A stretch of DNA of 64,000 bases from Gordionus sp. m RMFG-2023 (lineage: Eukaryota > Nematomorpha > Gordioida > Chordodea > Parachordodidae), in NCBI RefSeq assembly GCF_954871325.1, contig NC_088775.1:34139561-34203560 (forward strand), read 5' to 3'. Shown piece after piece: positions 12,213 to 23,657 of this stretch. Below the pieces are notes generated by a model, which saw only the letters and a list, made by a program, of their open reading frames with translations, did no database searches and was not told the origin of the DNA. The translations under genes were made by a program, and so were the position numbers. The number at the start of each line of letters is the position of its first letter. Positions within the stretch are counted from its first letter, which is position 1.

Positions 12213-12262
12213 AAAATTTTGTATATCACAAATATAAAAAGAAAACAATAATGAATATAAAC
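12213..12262. repeat. 50-bp terminal direct repeat, copy 2
   Basis: Identical to 9221-9270. On its outer side the sequence returns to the transposase reading frame of the 6.2-kb transposon (EFLTILDYSENYSF). Confidence 0.9.
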
Positions 12263-12264
12263 TA

Positions 12265-13000
12265 AAATGAAGGAATAATTCTCAGAATAATCTAGAATTG
12301 TTAAAAATTCCTCATCTTTTAAATTTTCTTTGGAATTCTTCAAAAATAAACTTTGTGTTTAGCTATAAACGAGTGACGCAGTAAAATTTGAACTTTTTAT
12401 AATAGATATTCGATGAAACCATCAATGGACTTTATAATAGTTTCAAAATTTGCTCTATCCCTAGTGATCTATTGTTTAAACGTGACATATTCTATACGAT
12501 TTCTCTGAAACAATTCGTATAATTGGCCCATAAGAGATTCTATACCAGGGCATTGATCTGGCTGAGCTGGATTACAAATAATTTGCGCCAAAAGATTGTT
12601 ATAAGAATTTATACAGTAATCTTCTCCTGCTGTAATTTCAGCTATTACATTTGTCATTAATTTAACATTCTGATGAATGGCTAGACACAAACAGTGTGTG
12701 TGCCATCCAACTAAAATTCAGTTTTTTGGTCTAAGTTCGGCAAATTTAGAGAATCCAATTGATATACTTGGGTATTCTTCCTTAAACATCTTGAATATTT
12801 CTTTAAGATTATTTAATATAAATCTTTGCCGATTCTTTCTCGCCTTTAACTGATACACAATCTTTTATTCCGGCATGAGTCGGCTTATTTCATCAGAACT
12901 ATAATTTTGTTATTTTTATTGCTTAAAAAATTTTTCAAAATCTTTGAAATTTTCTTTATCTCTGGTTATTTTAATAATGTAAGATAATGACAATTTCATA
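12265..13000 (-). pseudogene. Transposase, N-terminal block (6.2-kb transposon)
   Basis: A 73-codon stretch at 12690-12469 reads CLAIHQNVKLM and ICNPAQPDQCPGIESL. This is the histidine/cysteine-rich segment that precedes the catalytic core in this family. Further pieces, DLYELF-type and EFLTILDYSENYSF, follow down to the retroelement junction, and a segment resembling F.K...LRPK..I precedes it near 12740. The block is in several frames and therefore non-functional. With 8270-9123 it makes up one ancestral gene interrupted by the retroelement. Confidence 0.65.
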
Positions 13001-13234
13001 ACATTCTTGGTCTTAATGGGTATGAATTAGTCTGGGGAGGGGGTGGATAGGTGGTTGGGGGTAGGCCTGGTAATTAATGTGATTTTCGATTTTTCCCTTA
13101 ATAATTTTCCTGCACCCCTTTAATGCTTTTTTGTTCGTGTGCTAGTCCGATTTTTTAATTATTTTAATTTACATTGAAATATTAAAAAATTTATTAAAAT
13201 TTTTTATATTGCGAATATCTCAGGGGAATAAGGT

Positions 13235-13809
13235 TTACAAAGTTATATAATCGAATTTCATGATATATTATACATTAAAATATTTTTAATCAATAAAAAA
13301 AATGAATTTTTAACATATTAAAACTATTATATATAGCGCCATCTATTTTTTTAAAGTATAAAAATCCCAATATTTTTTTAAATAAATATCCAGCCATGCT
13401 AATTGTTAAAGAAATTATTAAAAAAATAGTAAACGGATAATCTTTCTTAAAAAAATTAAAAATCGGAGATCATATACATTTCGAAATATTAATTTCAAGT
13501 TTTCAACTGACCATAAGATGACCCATATTTAAAAAAAAATTATTTTTGATGTTTTCGCCATAATTATCAATTATTAACTTAGCTATTGATTTTAGATTCA
13601 ATATTTGATATTTAACATTAGTAAAAAGGAAAAAAAGGCGTTTTTTGGACCTTTAACCCCGATTATCTCCGCTAATATAGTTGCTAATGTGCTAAAATTT
13701 TGTTTATAATCTAATGGAAACATATATAACCAGTCTACAACTTTTTATCAAAATTGAATAGGTCGGCCGAAAATCTTGATTTTTTTGCTCATTTGACATG
13801 GAATGACCC
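13235..13809. repeat. Right terminal inverted repeat of the 6.2-kb transposon
   Basis: Inverse of 7627-8200. It ends in GACATGGAATGACCC and is followed by the ACTA target duplication. Confidence 0.85.
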
Positions 13810-14039
13810 ACTAGCTGACGGGCTTGAAGGGTAATTATTTAGTTTGTGTGTATGGTACTAAATATAATTTATTAATAAATTTTATATAAATATTAAAATT
13901 TAAGAGAAAAAGAGGTAAAATTGTTGCAATGTATACCATAAGCATGTATTAGAAATATCAAAATTTAAATTTGTGATGGAAATCATATTTTATAAAATTT
14001 AAAATAGAGATGCTTTAAGATTTTTGAATTTTAAATATA

Positions 14040-14269
14040 CATTGGCCTGAAAATATTTTTTTGCAGACTTGTGTTATATTTTATATACATTTAATATAAT
14101 AAATAGTAAATGGTTTTTTTTAATTTGGTGTCTCGAATTGATCATAAAAAAAATCTAAAAAATAAGAATGAATTGAGAATTCTAAATTTGAATAATTTCA
14201 TGAAACGTAAAATTAAAATATTAGCATGATACTTTATTAAATTTTAAAAAATTTATAATATATTTTCTA
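14040..14269. repeat. Inverted-repeat arm, partner at about 19960-20310
   Basis: The stretch around AATTTGGTGTCTCGAATTG and its neighbours matches the reverse complement of about 19970-20270, which has TTTTGGTGTCTCGCTCGAA. The match is roughly 80% with small gaps, so this is the left TIR arm of an old element now filled with later insertions. The outer ends could not be placed. Confidence 0.55.
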
Positions 14270-14470
14270 TAGTTGGGTAATTAGTATGTTTTTAAGCCAA
14301 TTTTTAGCCGGTTAAACCGAGTTTTTCGCCGAAAACTATCACTTCGGCCTCGATATTTTTTTAAAAAATATAATTGGTATAAATTAAAACGCCTTATTTT
14401 TAATGGATTCTCTCTGGCACACATCTGTAGATTGAGTCGAATTAGCCGACATTTAGCCATTACCCAGCTA
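14270..14470. mobile_element. 201-bp Tc1/mariner-type MITE
   Basis: The ends TAGTTGGGTAA and its near inverse TTACCCAGCTA are flanked by TA dinucleotides (14268-14269, 14471-14472). No coding capacity. A TA target duplication and this size suggest a Stowaway/mariner-like MITE. Confidence 0.65.
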
Positions 14471-14629
14471 TAGTATTTTTTAAAAGTAATAATCTTTAAA
14501 AAAATTTAAATTTTTTATTTTCTCACTTAAACTTTCATCCAAAACATTAAAAAAACTATTCGAAAACTTTCACATTTTGAAAAATTTTCGTAAATTTAAT
14601 GTTAGGTCCTCATAAAAGTTAACTTTTAT

Positions 14630-14760
14630 TATTAATATATATTTTTTCAAAATGTATCGAAACGAATATCGGTTCAGTTCAGGTTCGGATAAAAATAACG
14701 GGTCCGGTTTGTAAAAAATTAAAATATCGATTCGGTTCGAACCTCTAAAAACTTGTTTGA
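14630..14760. repeat. hAT-type subterminal repeat (GGTTCGG-rich)
   Basis: Several GGTTC/GGTTCGG motifs are present (ATCGGTTCAGTTCAGG, GATTCGGTTCGAACC). They resemble those at 19340-19482, 22925-23045 and 37980-38070. These look like degraded ends of one hAT family. No paired ends were found. Confidence 0.4.
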
Positions 14761-15851
14761 ACACTTTTGTATTAAAACCTTCATTCGAATTATGTATAGG
14801 GGAGAATATTTTTTTTATTACATCATTAAAATAAAAAACGCATGCATAAAACCTTCATTATTATTAATTGCACATTATAAATAATATTTAATTCATAAAT
14901 ATCTATAATTAATATTTAACTTTATTTACTTGAAAATTCTTTATTAAGCCTCACAATTAATATTTAAGATTCGTGTCACTCAAATTACATCTAGTTCATA
15001 TTTCCACACTAACTTGGGTGCCAGCCAGTATGATGTCAGACAATTTATATAATTTTGAGTATCAATTACTCTGATTTCTCCAATAGTCTAAAATCATAGG
15101 TTCTTTAGAAAAATTAACTAATATATTTCAAATGTTCCCTTATTTTTGTAACAGACTTTGTTTGTTACTATCTTTTTTTTACGAAAACTACCTACTAAAT
15201 CCCCTTCAGATGAAGATACATTAACCAGCTTTGATTCATCTTCACTAGAATCTTCCACTCTTATAACAAATTTAATTCCATGTTATGCCATATTTCAATA
15301 ATATGCTCTCTATCTAGCCTTGGTTTTTTCTCTTCAGTCAAAAGCAGGATCGCACGCAGGAATTTAGTCTGGGGGGGGGGGGGTAATAAAATTTTTTAAG
15401 AAATATTGTTATTTAAAAATATCAAGCATTAATTTATTAGGATTGACTATTTCTAATACACATTTTTAAATTTGTGAATTATAAAAAAATTATATATATA
15501 AACCGGCTCATAAAAAACTAAAATAAATGTGAATTATGAAATATAAAGTGAATATAACCACCATATGAATCACTTAAATTACCCAAAATAGAAATTTGAA
15601 TTTTGTGAGCCTTCAAAATTTATATAAAGTATAAAAAATTTAAATGTTGGAAATATAAATTAATACACAAAATGTTTATTAGGAATAATTGTATTTTGTA
15701 TGTTATATATTTACAATGTAAAATCCAATCTTCGTTGGGATTGAGCTAATTTTTTTCAATTATCTCATCCTTGCTTGTCAAAGGCCTATGAATATTCAAA
15801 AGATTCAAACCAAATCTACTTTCAGAAGTTGTATTTCTTAGGTATGTTATT

Positions 15852-16104
15852 CAGAGACCTGTAGGCCCGGCTCCCGGGCCCGACCCTATTTTAATTTTTT
15901 TAAATATACCCAGGCCGGCCATGTTGTATATATTAAAACCAAATATTTGAAATCGCCATTATTAGCTATAAAAATCAAAAAAAAATTATTTTAAAAAAAT
16001 CCAGGCTGGGCCTGTAAATTTTTTTAAAAATATAATCCGGGCCGAAAAAAATTTGAAAAAAAAATCCGGGCCATGCCCTGCAAATGGTACCTCTCAGGGC
16101 TCTG
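15852..16104. mobile_element. MITE inside hAT family C copy 1
   Basis: The ends CAGAGACCTG and CAGGGCTCTG are inverse to one another. The G+C-rich interior has repeated CCGGGCC motifs. The same MITE sits at the matching position in copy 2 (25101-25430), so it was inserted before the two copies separated. Confidence 0.65.
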
Positions 16105-16239
16105 TTATTCTTAAAAAAGAGAGTGTTCTAATTAGTTTACTAATGGGAAGAGTTGCTGATACATATAACCATTTTAATATATTGGGAATATAATCCAAAA
16201 TGTGTTTGAAATTATGAAAGCATCCATAGCATTTTTTGA

Positions 16240-16900
16240 GACTATATCATAGTTAATCTTTTAAACATAGTTATTCAGCTAATATGGCGTCATAAGATAC
16301 TTTTACATCTTCATGATAAAAATCTAACAAATATTTTTTTTCTATCACCATCTGAAAAAGGTTGGGAAGTCTTTTGTGGAAGTAATATCTGCAGATTGGT
16401 AAGTGCTGCATGATGAATTAAAAACCATTCATTTATTTGGGTTACAAATGTATCTAAGATAGGGGATATTTGTTTTATAATACTCTTCTACTGATCCTAT
16501 ATTAATGTTTTGACGATGAGCTTACCTTGCTGCAAGTCGGGGGAGACAGACAAATATTAAACACGTATAGCTTTGCTTTGACTCAACAATAACATATAAA
16601 ATATCAAATTCTTCATCAACATTAGCCCTAATTTCCGTGAGTTCTAATAAAATGCTCTCCGCTATTCTCATCTTCTTGTAGTCTGTCATGTTTTTGAAAA
16701 GTATTACATAAAATAGTTGTATAATTAAATAATATATTCTAATGAGAAAAAAAATTAGGAATAAGTATTGAATCCAATAAATTCTTTGCTTCTGAAGAAA
16801 TATTTCTTTCAGGCCATTGTGATATTTCAGTAATAGCATTAATAATCGGCTCTTCTAACTCCATAAAAAATGTTACTGCTTGATGGCGGAGACTATATCT
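16240..16900 (-). pseudogene. hAT (DUF4371-type) transposase fragment
   Basis: Fragments in different frames read EISQWPER, KLLDSI, ELTEIRANVDEEF and CLPRLAARQAHRQN. The R..ARQ.HR.N block is typical of the catalytic region of DUF4371/ZMYM-type hAT transposases. The longest open piece is 105 codons (16839-16522). The matching piece in copy 2 lies at about 25680-26230. Confidence 0.6.
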
Positions 16901-17389
16901 CCTTGGACAAGCTTGCAATTTCTTTTTCCCTGTTGGGTAAGGAGTTTCAGAAATAATTATTATTTCTAGAAATATGAAAATGGTAGATAAATATTACGCC
17001 ACTAAAAATTTGAAAATAATAGGTTAATATTAGGCCAAGGTAAACTTGAAATCGAAATTAATTGATAAAATAACTGTAGATGAATGTGATAAATAAATGT
17101 AATTAAATATATATTTTATATGAGATTGGAATAAATATTAACAAATATAAATTAGTATAAACAATAATATTTTTGAAAAATATATCCGGCATCTGCATTT
17201 TTTGGGCTTTCCCGTGGTGTACGCGGCTGGTCAGAACACTTGATATCTATATAATATATATTTTAAAAATCTTTTTATTTTTTATGAATAGATAGAAAAA
17301 TATATAAAGTAAAATAAAATTATTTATTAAGGTAAATAAAATTATTAATTAAATTAATATAAGATATTATTTTTTAAAACATACCTTAA

Positions 17390-19130
17390 ATCTAGATATA
17401 GGTGTGACAAAAAGGCATTGTTGTTTAAAAGTTGTTTCTTTCTAAAATTCATAGAATTATTGAACCAGCAAAGGGTGAAATAAAAATAGAAATTTCTAAT
17501 TTAGCTTTTAGCTATATGCCATAAAAATCCCCTAAAGTTAGCTGCTCATGTTGAAAGTTGTTGGTAGCCACCTTAATTGGTTTTAGGATATTTATCAACC
17601 CTATAAATGCTTCCCATTACAAAGCTTAAAATAAAGTTCACTGTATGATACTGATAATTCCTCTCACATATCTTAATTCATTTATTCTCCCTAGCATGTC
17701 ATAGGTTGATAACCATCTGTGACAGTGGCGTAGCTACGGGGGTGGTTTTCGGGTTTGGACCCCTCCCAGAGCAAAAATTTATTTTTAGATTATACGTTCA
17801 AAAGACCTATAAGTGGTGACTTTATATCGAATAAATACCAATAATATTTTTATTTTTCTGGTTTTGATGTTTGTGGAAGGATTTTATAATACTATTAAAA
17901 TTATTCTGGATAGTATTATTATAAAGATTGAGAATAATCTAATAAATTATAAAACAAATTATTGATGCATTTAAAAAAATATATTTACTATATATTATCG
18001 AATATATGGTTATGATTTGTATGATAAACCCAGCCGAAGGCCGGGCAAAAGGGCATAAGGCCCGTTAAAGAGGGGTCTGAGGGGCGAAGCCCCCCAGGTT
18101 TTTATATGTTTGGACCCCCTCTAAGGAAAATTCCTCTACGCCACTGATCTGTGACAATCATATATAAGTTTTTTTAATTTTTTTAGTATGATTAATATCG
18201 ATTTTGTTCTTAGCTTCTTGCAGGCACTACGAGCTTTTATAATAATATTAAAAACTGAGAAATTTTTTAATGCATGATCTACCAAAAGTTGTAAGGTATG
18301 AGAAGCACATCTTACATTTATAATATAATATTGAGATCATTAAAATTGATTAATAATTCATCAGGTGCATTTGTGAAAGTAGTAGAAACATCAGTCAAAT
18401 TATATATATTTTGTATTTGTTCTTCATCATTTTCAGACATTTGATTGTCATAATCACTATCATCCATAAATAAATTTACCATCTTAATAAGATTTGCCCC
18501 ATTGTCTTGTCATAGTGTATATTTGTAATGTTTTGATTTCATAATTATTTAATAATTTTATTAAAATGAGTTTTAAATTTTCTGCAGTGGGCCGTACAAA
18601 GATTTCTTTCATTGCTAGTGTTCTCAGAATTTTTGCTCTTTGAATATACTTAAGAATAATCCCAATAATGGATCTGTCTATACTATTAACACAGTCAATT
18701 CTTGAGATAATAACTTACCATTTATTTCTTTGATTTTGATTATATTTTGCTTATTACTTAAGGCTTATTCTGCAACATTAGATTGAATATTTTGAGAATT
18801 AATTTTAATATTACCCATGCCTTCTAATATAAGATCAAGAATTTTTTTAAAACAGCTATCATTGATTAATTTTGGTCTGCCATTAAAAGTGACCAACTCA
18901 GTATAAGCATCGATTTTTATTTTTTATTTAGTTTTACTGATATTGTTTGTTCTTTTAATGTGTTAACTTGATGACATCTTAAACTTTTTAGACTTTTGTT
19001 GTGATATTTTGTTAATTTTATCGAATTCTAGTGGGTGGTTTCTTTTTATGTGACGCTCAAGATTTGCACCATGATGGCCTTCTCATGTTTATTTGACAAT
19101 CAGTAAATTTTGATGTGTCATTTAATACTA
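17390..19130 (-). pseudogene. BED-finger hAT transposase remnant
   Basis: Near the 3' end of this block on the + strand (about 19020-19110), the - strand encodes GANLERHIKRNHPLEFDKI. This is the second half of a BED zinc finger (L.RH....HP.E). It is followed by a long degraded coding stretch toward lower coordinates, in several frames. A 424-bp MITE (17723-18146) sits in the middle. The element is ended by G+C-richer GGTTCGG repeats at 19340-19482. Confidence 0.5.
17723..18146. mobile_element. 424-bp hAT-type MITE with 8-bp TSD
   Basis: Perfect 11-bp ends CAGTGGCGTAG/CTACGCCACTG are flanked by the perfect duplication ATCTGTGA (17715-17722, 18147-18154). The interior is non-coding with CCGGGC and CCCCTC motifs near the ends. 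The CAGTGGCGTAG terminus is typical of hAT elements. It is nested in the BED-finger hAT remnant. Confidence 0.9.
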
Positions 19131-19339
19131 TATGTAAATAATTTATATATTGGATTTAATTTTTCTCTAGGCATTATGATTTATAAGCTTAAAATATTTA
19201 AAAAAATGTTGCAAAATGGCAATATACTAAAGTCTATAATAAACTGACACTTATAATTCAAATGTGATTGATAATATTCTTTAAAACAATTTGATAATTA
19301 AAATTTTTGCAATAGACATTATTTTATAAGCATAGAATC

Positions 19340-19482
19340 ATGAGGCTCAAACCGGTTCGAGGCATTTTAGCTGTTCGGTTTAGGTTCGGCTAGAATTTTT
19401 TTAGGTTGGGTTTAGGTTTGGTTCAAGTTCGGTAAAAAATACCGGTTTTAGCGGTTTGATAGTTCGTTTTAGGTTCGGTTTG
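19340..19482. repeat. hAT terminus with GGTTCGG subterminal repeats
   Basis: Multiple GGTTTAGGTTCGG-like motifs end in GGTTTGGATCCCTG, a form seen at hAT termini (inverse CAGGGATCC). It probably belongs to the BED-finger transposase remnant to its left. The opposite end was not located. Confidence 0.5.
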
Positions 19483-19959
19483 GATCCCTGATTAATATGG
19501 AAAGTAAAATAATTATATTGGAATGATTTTATTTTTTACACATTACGGTAATCTGTTACACCACAATTAATTAAAGTTTATAAGGGTCGGTGTCCGTATT
19601 TTCCATAGAAATTTAAAACAGAAAAATCAAATTTATAAAAGCAAACATACTAATGATGTAATATATTTTTATTGTTAATATTTTTTATGTAATTAAATAA
19701 TAATAAAGGATGTTGACAAATAGGGAAATTAATTATATTAGCCATTTGGTTACGGTTTGGATAAAAATTCATAATGATTACGGTTCTTTAGCTAATTATA
19801 AAGATTATTTAAGCCAACACAACACCATTGTATATTAAAGTAATAATATGATTTATTATAACACATTTTCATAATGTGAAAAAACATTCTAATATAGTTA
19901 AATAACTTTACATAATTATTGTAAAAAATATTTTGATATAAATTTTTTTAAAAAATTTT

Positions 19960-20310
19960 TAATAATAAATGTTTTTAAATTTAATAAAGACTAACGTCAA
20001 AGTATGAATCGAATTTAGTTTTTTTATATTTTGGAAAAATTTTCTAAGATTATTACAATAACTTTTTTAAAAAAAATATATAATAAATTTTTAAATTTAA
20101 AGTATTATTCCAATATTTTAATTTTACTTTTATTGGAAATCAGGATATGAAATTAGAATAATTTAAACATGAATGAAAATTCGAATTTAGGGTTTTCACT
20201 TCAATCTTATTTGGTTAGATTTTTTTAGGACCAATTCGAGCGAGACACCAAAATAAATAAAAACCATTTATTATTTATTTATTCTATGTAAATAAAATAT
20301 TATAAAATAC
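19960..20310. repeat. Inverted-repeat arm, partner at 14040-14269
   Basis: Inverse match to the left arm, including the GAGACACCAAAATAAATAAA block. It closes an old element whose interior now holds the MITE at 14270 and the hAT remains. Confidence 0.5.
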
Positions 20311-20629
20311 AAATCAATTATAAATTCAATCATTTAAAAGAATGCATCGAATTCCATCTTCAATGAATTTTATGGTGTGAGAATAAAGATTTGAAAAATT
20401 GTATGTAAAATTTTTATAGTCAAAACAATCGGTATCTTTATTATAAATTCATTTCTATATATTGTGTTTTATAATAAAGTAATTTAACTTCTAATATTAT
20501 GCAATTATATTGACCTCCATAATATAATTTTAAATGTATGTAAGTTAAAGTTATAATATTGTATTACAAATGTAACCTTTAAAATATATAAGATATTAAA
20601 ATATAACAAAAATAACTGCTCAAAATACT

Positions 20630-20870
20630 CACAACAATAGCAGTAACTTCTATTCGGTTAATTGATTTAAGAGAATTCGATAGGTTATTTATTTTTAATA
20701 ACTCCGAAAAAAATTTCAACCGGATTTAATTGTGGCAAATAGGGCGGTAAAAATATGATATTTGGATAATTTTCACTAATTATCCTCGCTCGATGAATAG
20801 GAGCATTATCCATTACTAGTAGATAGCCCGTCCAAAATGATGGGGAATGAGAATTTTCTCTTTACTTTTA
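20630..20870 (-). pseudogene. Tc1/mariner-like transposase fragment (DDE core, last part)
   Basis: One open stretch reads GYLLVMDNAPIHRARI, then NIIFLPPYLPQLNPVEIFF. This is the second catalytic aspartate (DNAPIHRA) and the LPPY.P.LNP.E block with the last acidic residue of IS630/Tc1-type transposases. Upstream parts are absent here; the N-terminal and first-aspartate part of a similar gene lies on the same strand at 35830-36640. Confidence 0.75.
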
Positions 20871-20899
20871 TGATAGTTGTGTTACTTCACATTTGAAAA

Positions 20900-21832
20900 A
20901 AATAATATCAAATTTTTATTCTTTATACCTCCCCCCCCCACCCCATTCAGGCCAGGTTCAATATATTTAAGCTAAGTGTAAATACTTTGGTTTGAGTCAA
21001 AATATATTTAAAGTTTTACTTAATAATAACAATATCATTTGTTAAATATTACTGATCATCTATGCCTAATATTTATTATTAAAAATTGCCAAGCAAGGTA
21101 CGCTATAATAATTTTGAACAAATTGTTCCAAGCCCAATGAAAGATCATAATAATTTTGTTAGTTGAAAACTGAAATAAAATATTTAAAAATTCATAATGA
21201 ATTTAAAAATACAATCAAAATCAGATTTTCTTGGGCTTTGGTTTTTTGATCAGACCGAGCCAAGGTCTGCAAAAAAAATAGTTTTAGGTCACTCTCTGAC
21301 CTATAGTTAATAATAAAAAAAATTCCCAAACCTCCAAGTTGATAATAATTTTTAAAAATTTTTCTTAAGTCCAGCCCAAAATAATTTATAAAATATTTCC
21401 AAGTCCAGCCCAACCCATAATAATTAGTCTGGCCAACCCATAGTAATTTTCAAAATTTGTTCCCAGCCTGGAGATAGGTAAATCTTTAAAAACCATCTCT
21501 ATTTTTATTCTTTGTAACCCCGCTCACCCCTACTTTAGACCAAGGCCAACTCATTAAGACTAAGAGCGAATACTATTTTTTTGAGCATTAGCCTTGGTTT
21601 TTTGATCAGGCCTGCCATGTCTTCCAAAAAATAATTTCAGGCCAATGTATAACCCATATTTAAAATTAAAAAATTTTCAAGCATATGAATATAATAATTT
21701 TGAAAATTTTTTCCCAAGCCAGGTTCAAGCCCATATTAATTGTGAAAAATATTTCCCAAGCCCAGCAAAACCCATAATAATTTATTTATTTCTTGGTTCC
21801 AGAAATAGGTCCAAAGTAAGGGGTTTATAAGA
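20900..21832. repeat. Irregular repeats with CCCAA.CCCATAATAATTT motifs
   Basis: The motif CCAAGCCCA...ATAATAATTTT recurs about every 60-110 bp, and two blocks (from about 20925 and 21510) begin with C-rich tracts. It resembles hAT subterminal repeats. No bounded element could be defined. Confidence 0.4.
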
Positions 21833-21841
21833 ATTAAATCT

Positions 21842-22862
21842 AGGTGCGTGAAGTTCCCACAATTTTTGATTTTCAATGGTTTATCAGTTGGTATGATTTG
21901 TACCCGATTTGTACCGTTTTCAGTGTACCATCACCGTTTTTGAGATATTCAAAGAACAAAATGGGGGGCCAACTTCACGACAGCCCCGCAATTTTTGAAT
22001 TTAAAAATAAAAAGTGCATAGGTCGATAAAGAATGATTTGTACCGATTTGTACCGTTTTCAGTTCGATTTGTACCATCACCGTTTTCCAGCTATTGACCG
22101 TTAAAAATATGGCGCCAAAAATAAAAAACACTCAAAAATTTTTTTTAAAATTTTTTAACGTACAACGAGAGAGATTTTTTTTCTCTTCCTAATGATGCCT
22201 CAAATTAAGCTTTATCTTTATTATTTATTTCGGAAATCAAATTTTAAACCTTATATAGCGTGAAGTTAGCCCCCCCCCCCGATATTCAAAATTTGAGATT
22301 TTTAAAACGGGATTGATTTGTACCCTATTTGTACCGTTTCAAACTCGATTTCTACTATTACCGTTTTCCAGCTATTGACCGTTAAAGATATGGCGCCAAA
22401 AATAAAAAACACTCAAATTTTTTTTTAAATTTTTTAACGTACAACGGTAGAGAATTTTTTTCTCTTCATAATGATGCCTCAAATTAAGCTTTATCTTCAT
22501 TATTTATTTCGGAAATCAAATTTTAAACCTTATATTATAGCGTGAAGTTAGCCCCCCCCCCCCCCCGATATTCAAAATAGTTTGCTTATTTATAAATATA
22601 TTTCAAAAATGGACACATCATATAGAATATTACTTTATTATAATATAAATAAATATATTTACAAAAATAAACACAATAATATATGATTTCGTTTTATTAA
22701 AGAAATATAATAATGGTTAATTTGAAGGTGTTTCTGTTGAATTTGTAGGTTATAATTCAACAGTAGTGTTTTGATTCTTTGATTGCTCCATCAAAGTCTC
22801 ACATTTGAAAAATTATTTACTTCTGATATGATTGTTGATACAATCTAAAATAATAAAAACAT
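21842..22862. repeat. Left TIR of the foldback-like element (tandem units)
   Basis: Units carry GATTTGTACCGTTT, ATTGACCGTTAAA, ATGGCGCCAAAAATAAAAAA, GTACAACG and GCGTGAAGTTAGCCCCC in order. There are about two full units, with poly-C runs near 22268 and 22552. The inner part, with CAACAGTAGTGTTTTGATTC, also recurs inverted in the right TIR. Confidence 0.85.
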
Positions 22863-22919
22863 TCAAATTTTATTTTTTTTAAAAATTTCTTAACGTACAA
22901 CGATAGATAATTTTTTATA

Positions 22920-23045
22920 AAAACTGAACCGGCTTAACCTTTTTTAATAATTTTACTCCTTCAAAAAATTATTATATCGGTTCGGTTACGGTTCAGATAT
23001 ATATAATGGTTTAACGGTTCGTTATGGTTCACTCCGGGTCACTGA
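22920..23045. repeat. hAT-type subterminal repeat (GGTTCGG-rich), solo
   Basis: Motifs ATCGGTTCGGTTACGGTTC and ACGGTTCGTTATGGTTC are followed by GGGTCACTGA. Same type as 14630 and 19340. No partner end was seen. Confidence 0.35.
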
Positions 23046-23657
23046 TAATTTTTTTCGTATTAATCCCCACGTTAAAAATATATCAACATGTATACTAATT
23101 GAAAAATATTACAACATGTTAATGACTTTGTTATTAGATTTTGTTTGTAAAAATATTTAAAATATACACAAAGCTTTACTGAAAATTCTTTTATTCCTCC
23201 TTTTTGTATTCTCATTGAAATATATTAGAACACATTAATGACTATGTTATTCTATTTTGTTTGCAGATAGCCCGGCTTACAAAAACTATATGACTCTAAC
23301 ATCCTCTTCTTTAACAAATATAGGGGAAAGTTTAACTCATAAACATATTTTAAATGCATATAAACAACGCATTCACATTTTAAACAAATTATTTAAGGCA
23401 AACAAATATTTTACCAAATAATGTTTACCATATTGCTGCTGAATCTAATATATATGTCGTAATTTTTAAAGGGATCATGACTATCCGGGATCTTCACGGG
23501 ATTTTAAGGGATAACTATAAAAAATTAGGGTTTTAAATTAAGGAATGATAATACGGGATTATCACGTTTTAATCGTGATAAAGAGGAATCTTATTTTAAA
23601 AGCGATTTCCACGAGTTTAGTTGCTTTTTTTAATTTTCAATTTTGTTTTTTTTGCCC

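Larger units (their letters stand above)
9124..12262 (-). mobile_element. Reverse transcriptase-RNase H retroelement inserted in the transposase gene (broken)
   Basis: A fossil retroelement of the LTR/DIRS-like class, read on the - strand. Parts in order: 50-bp direct repeat, a gag-like and proline-rich region, reverse transcriptase, RNase H-like region, second 50-bp repeat, and a ~95-bp tail containing a hairpin. The two 50-bp repeats are identical, which argues for a recent insertion. The short direct repeats plus an extra tail recall the split repeats of DIRS-like elements. No integrase or tyrosine recombinase was recognised, so the family stays open. The G+C content is well above the surroundings. 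The coding part is broken in a few places. It interrupts the transposase of the 6.2-kb transposon. Confidence 0.8.
7627..13809 (-). mobile_element. 6.2-kb TIR DNA transposon with ACTA target duplication
   Basis: The termini GGGTCATTCCATGTCAAAT and its inverse bound a 6183-bp unit with roughly 560-575-bp TIRs. It is flanked by ACTA on both sides (7623-7626, 13810-13813). Its transposase gene on the - strand is recognisable as two blocks (12265-13000 and 8270-9123) separated by a reverse-transcriptase element. The superfamily is not assigned: the 4-bp duplication does not by itself decide it. The protein type, with S-D-x-x-A-S-Q-Y-K-N-R-K-N-F and a C-terminal KWW.G module, is one I remember as widespread in arthropod and cnidarian genomes. 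Confidence 0.85.
15345..17226. mobile_element. hAT family C (DUF4371 type), degraded copy 1
   Basis: The left end is CAGGATCGCACGCAGGAATT followed by a long poly-G run. Sequence collinear with the well-bounded copy at 24708-26743 continues to about 17226. It contains a transposase remnant on the - strand and a MITE at the same internal position as in copy 2. The right end has decayed and no target duplication can be read. Confidence 0.7.
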
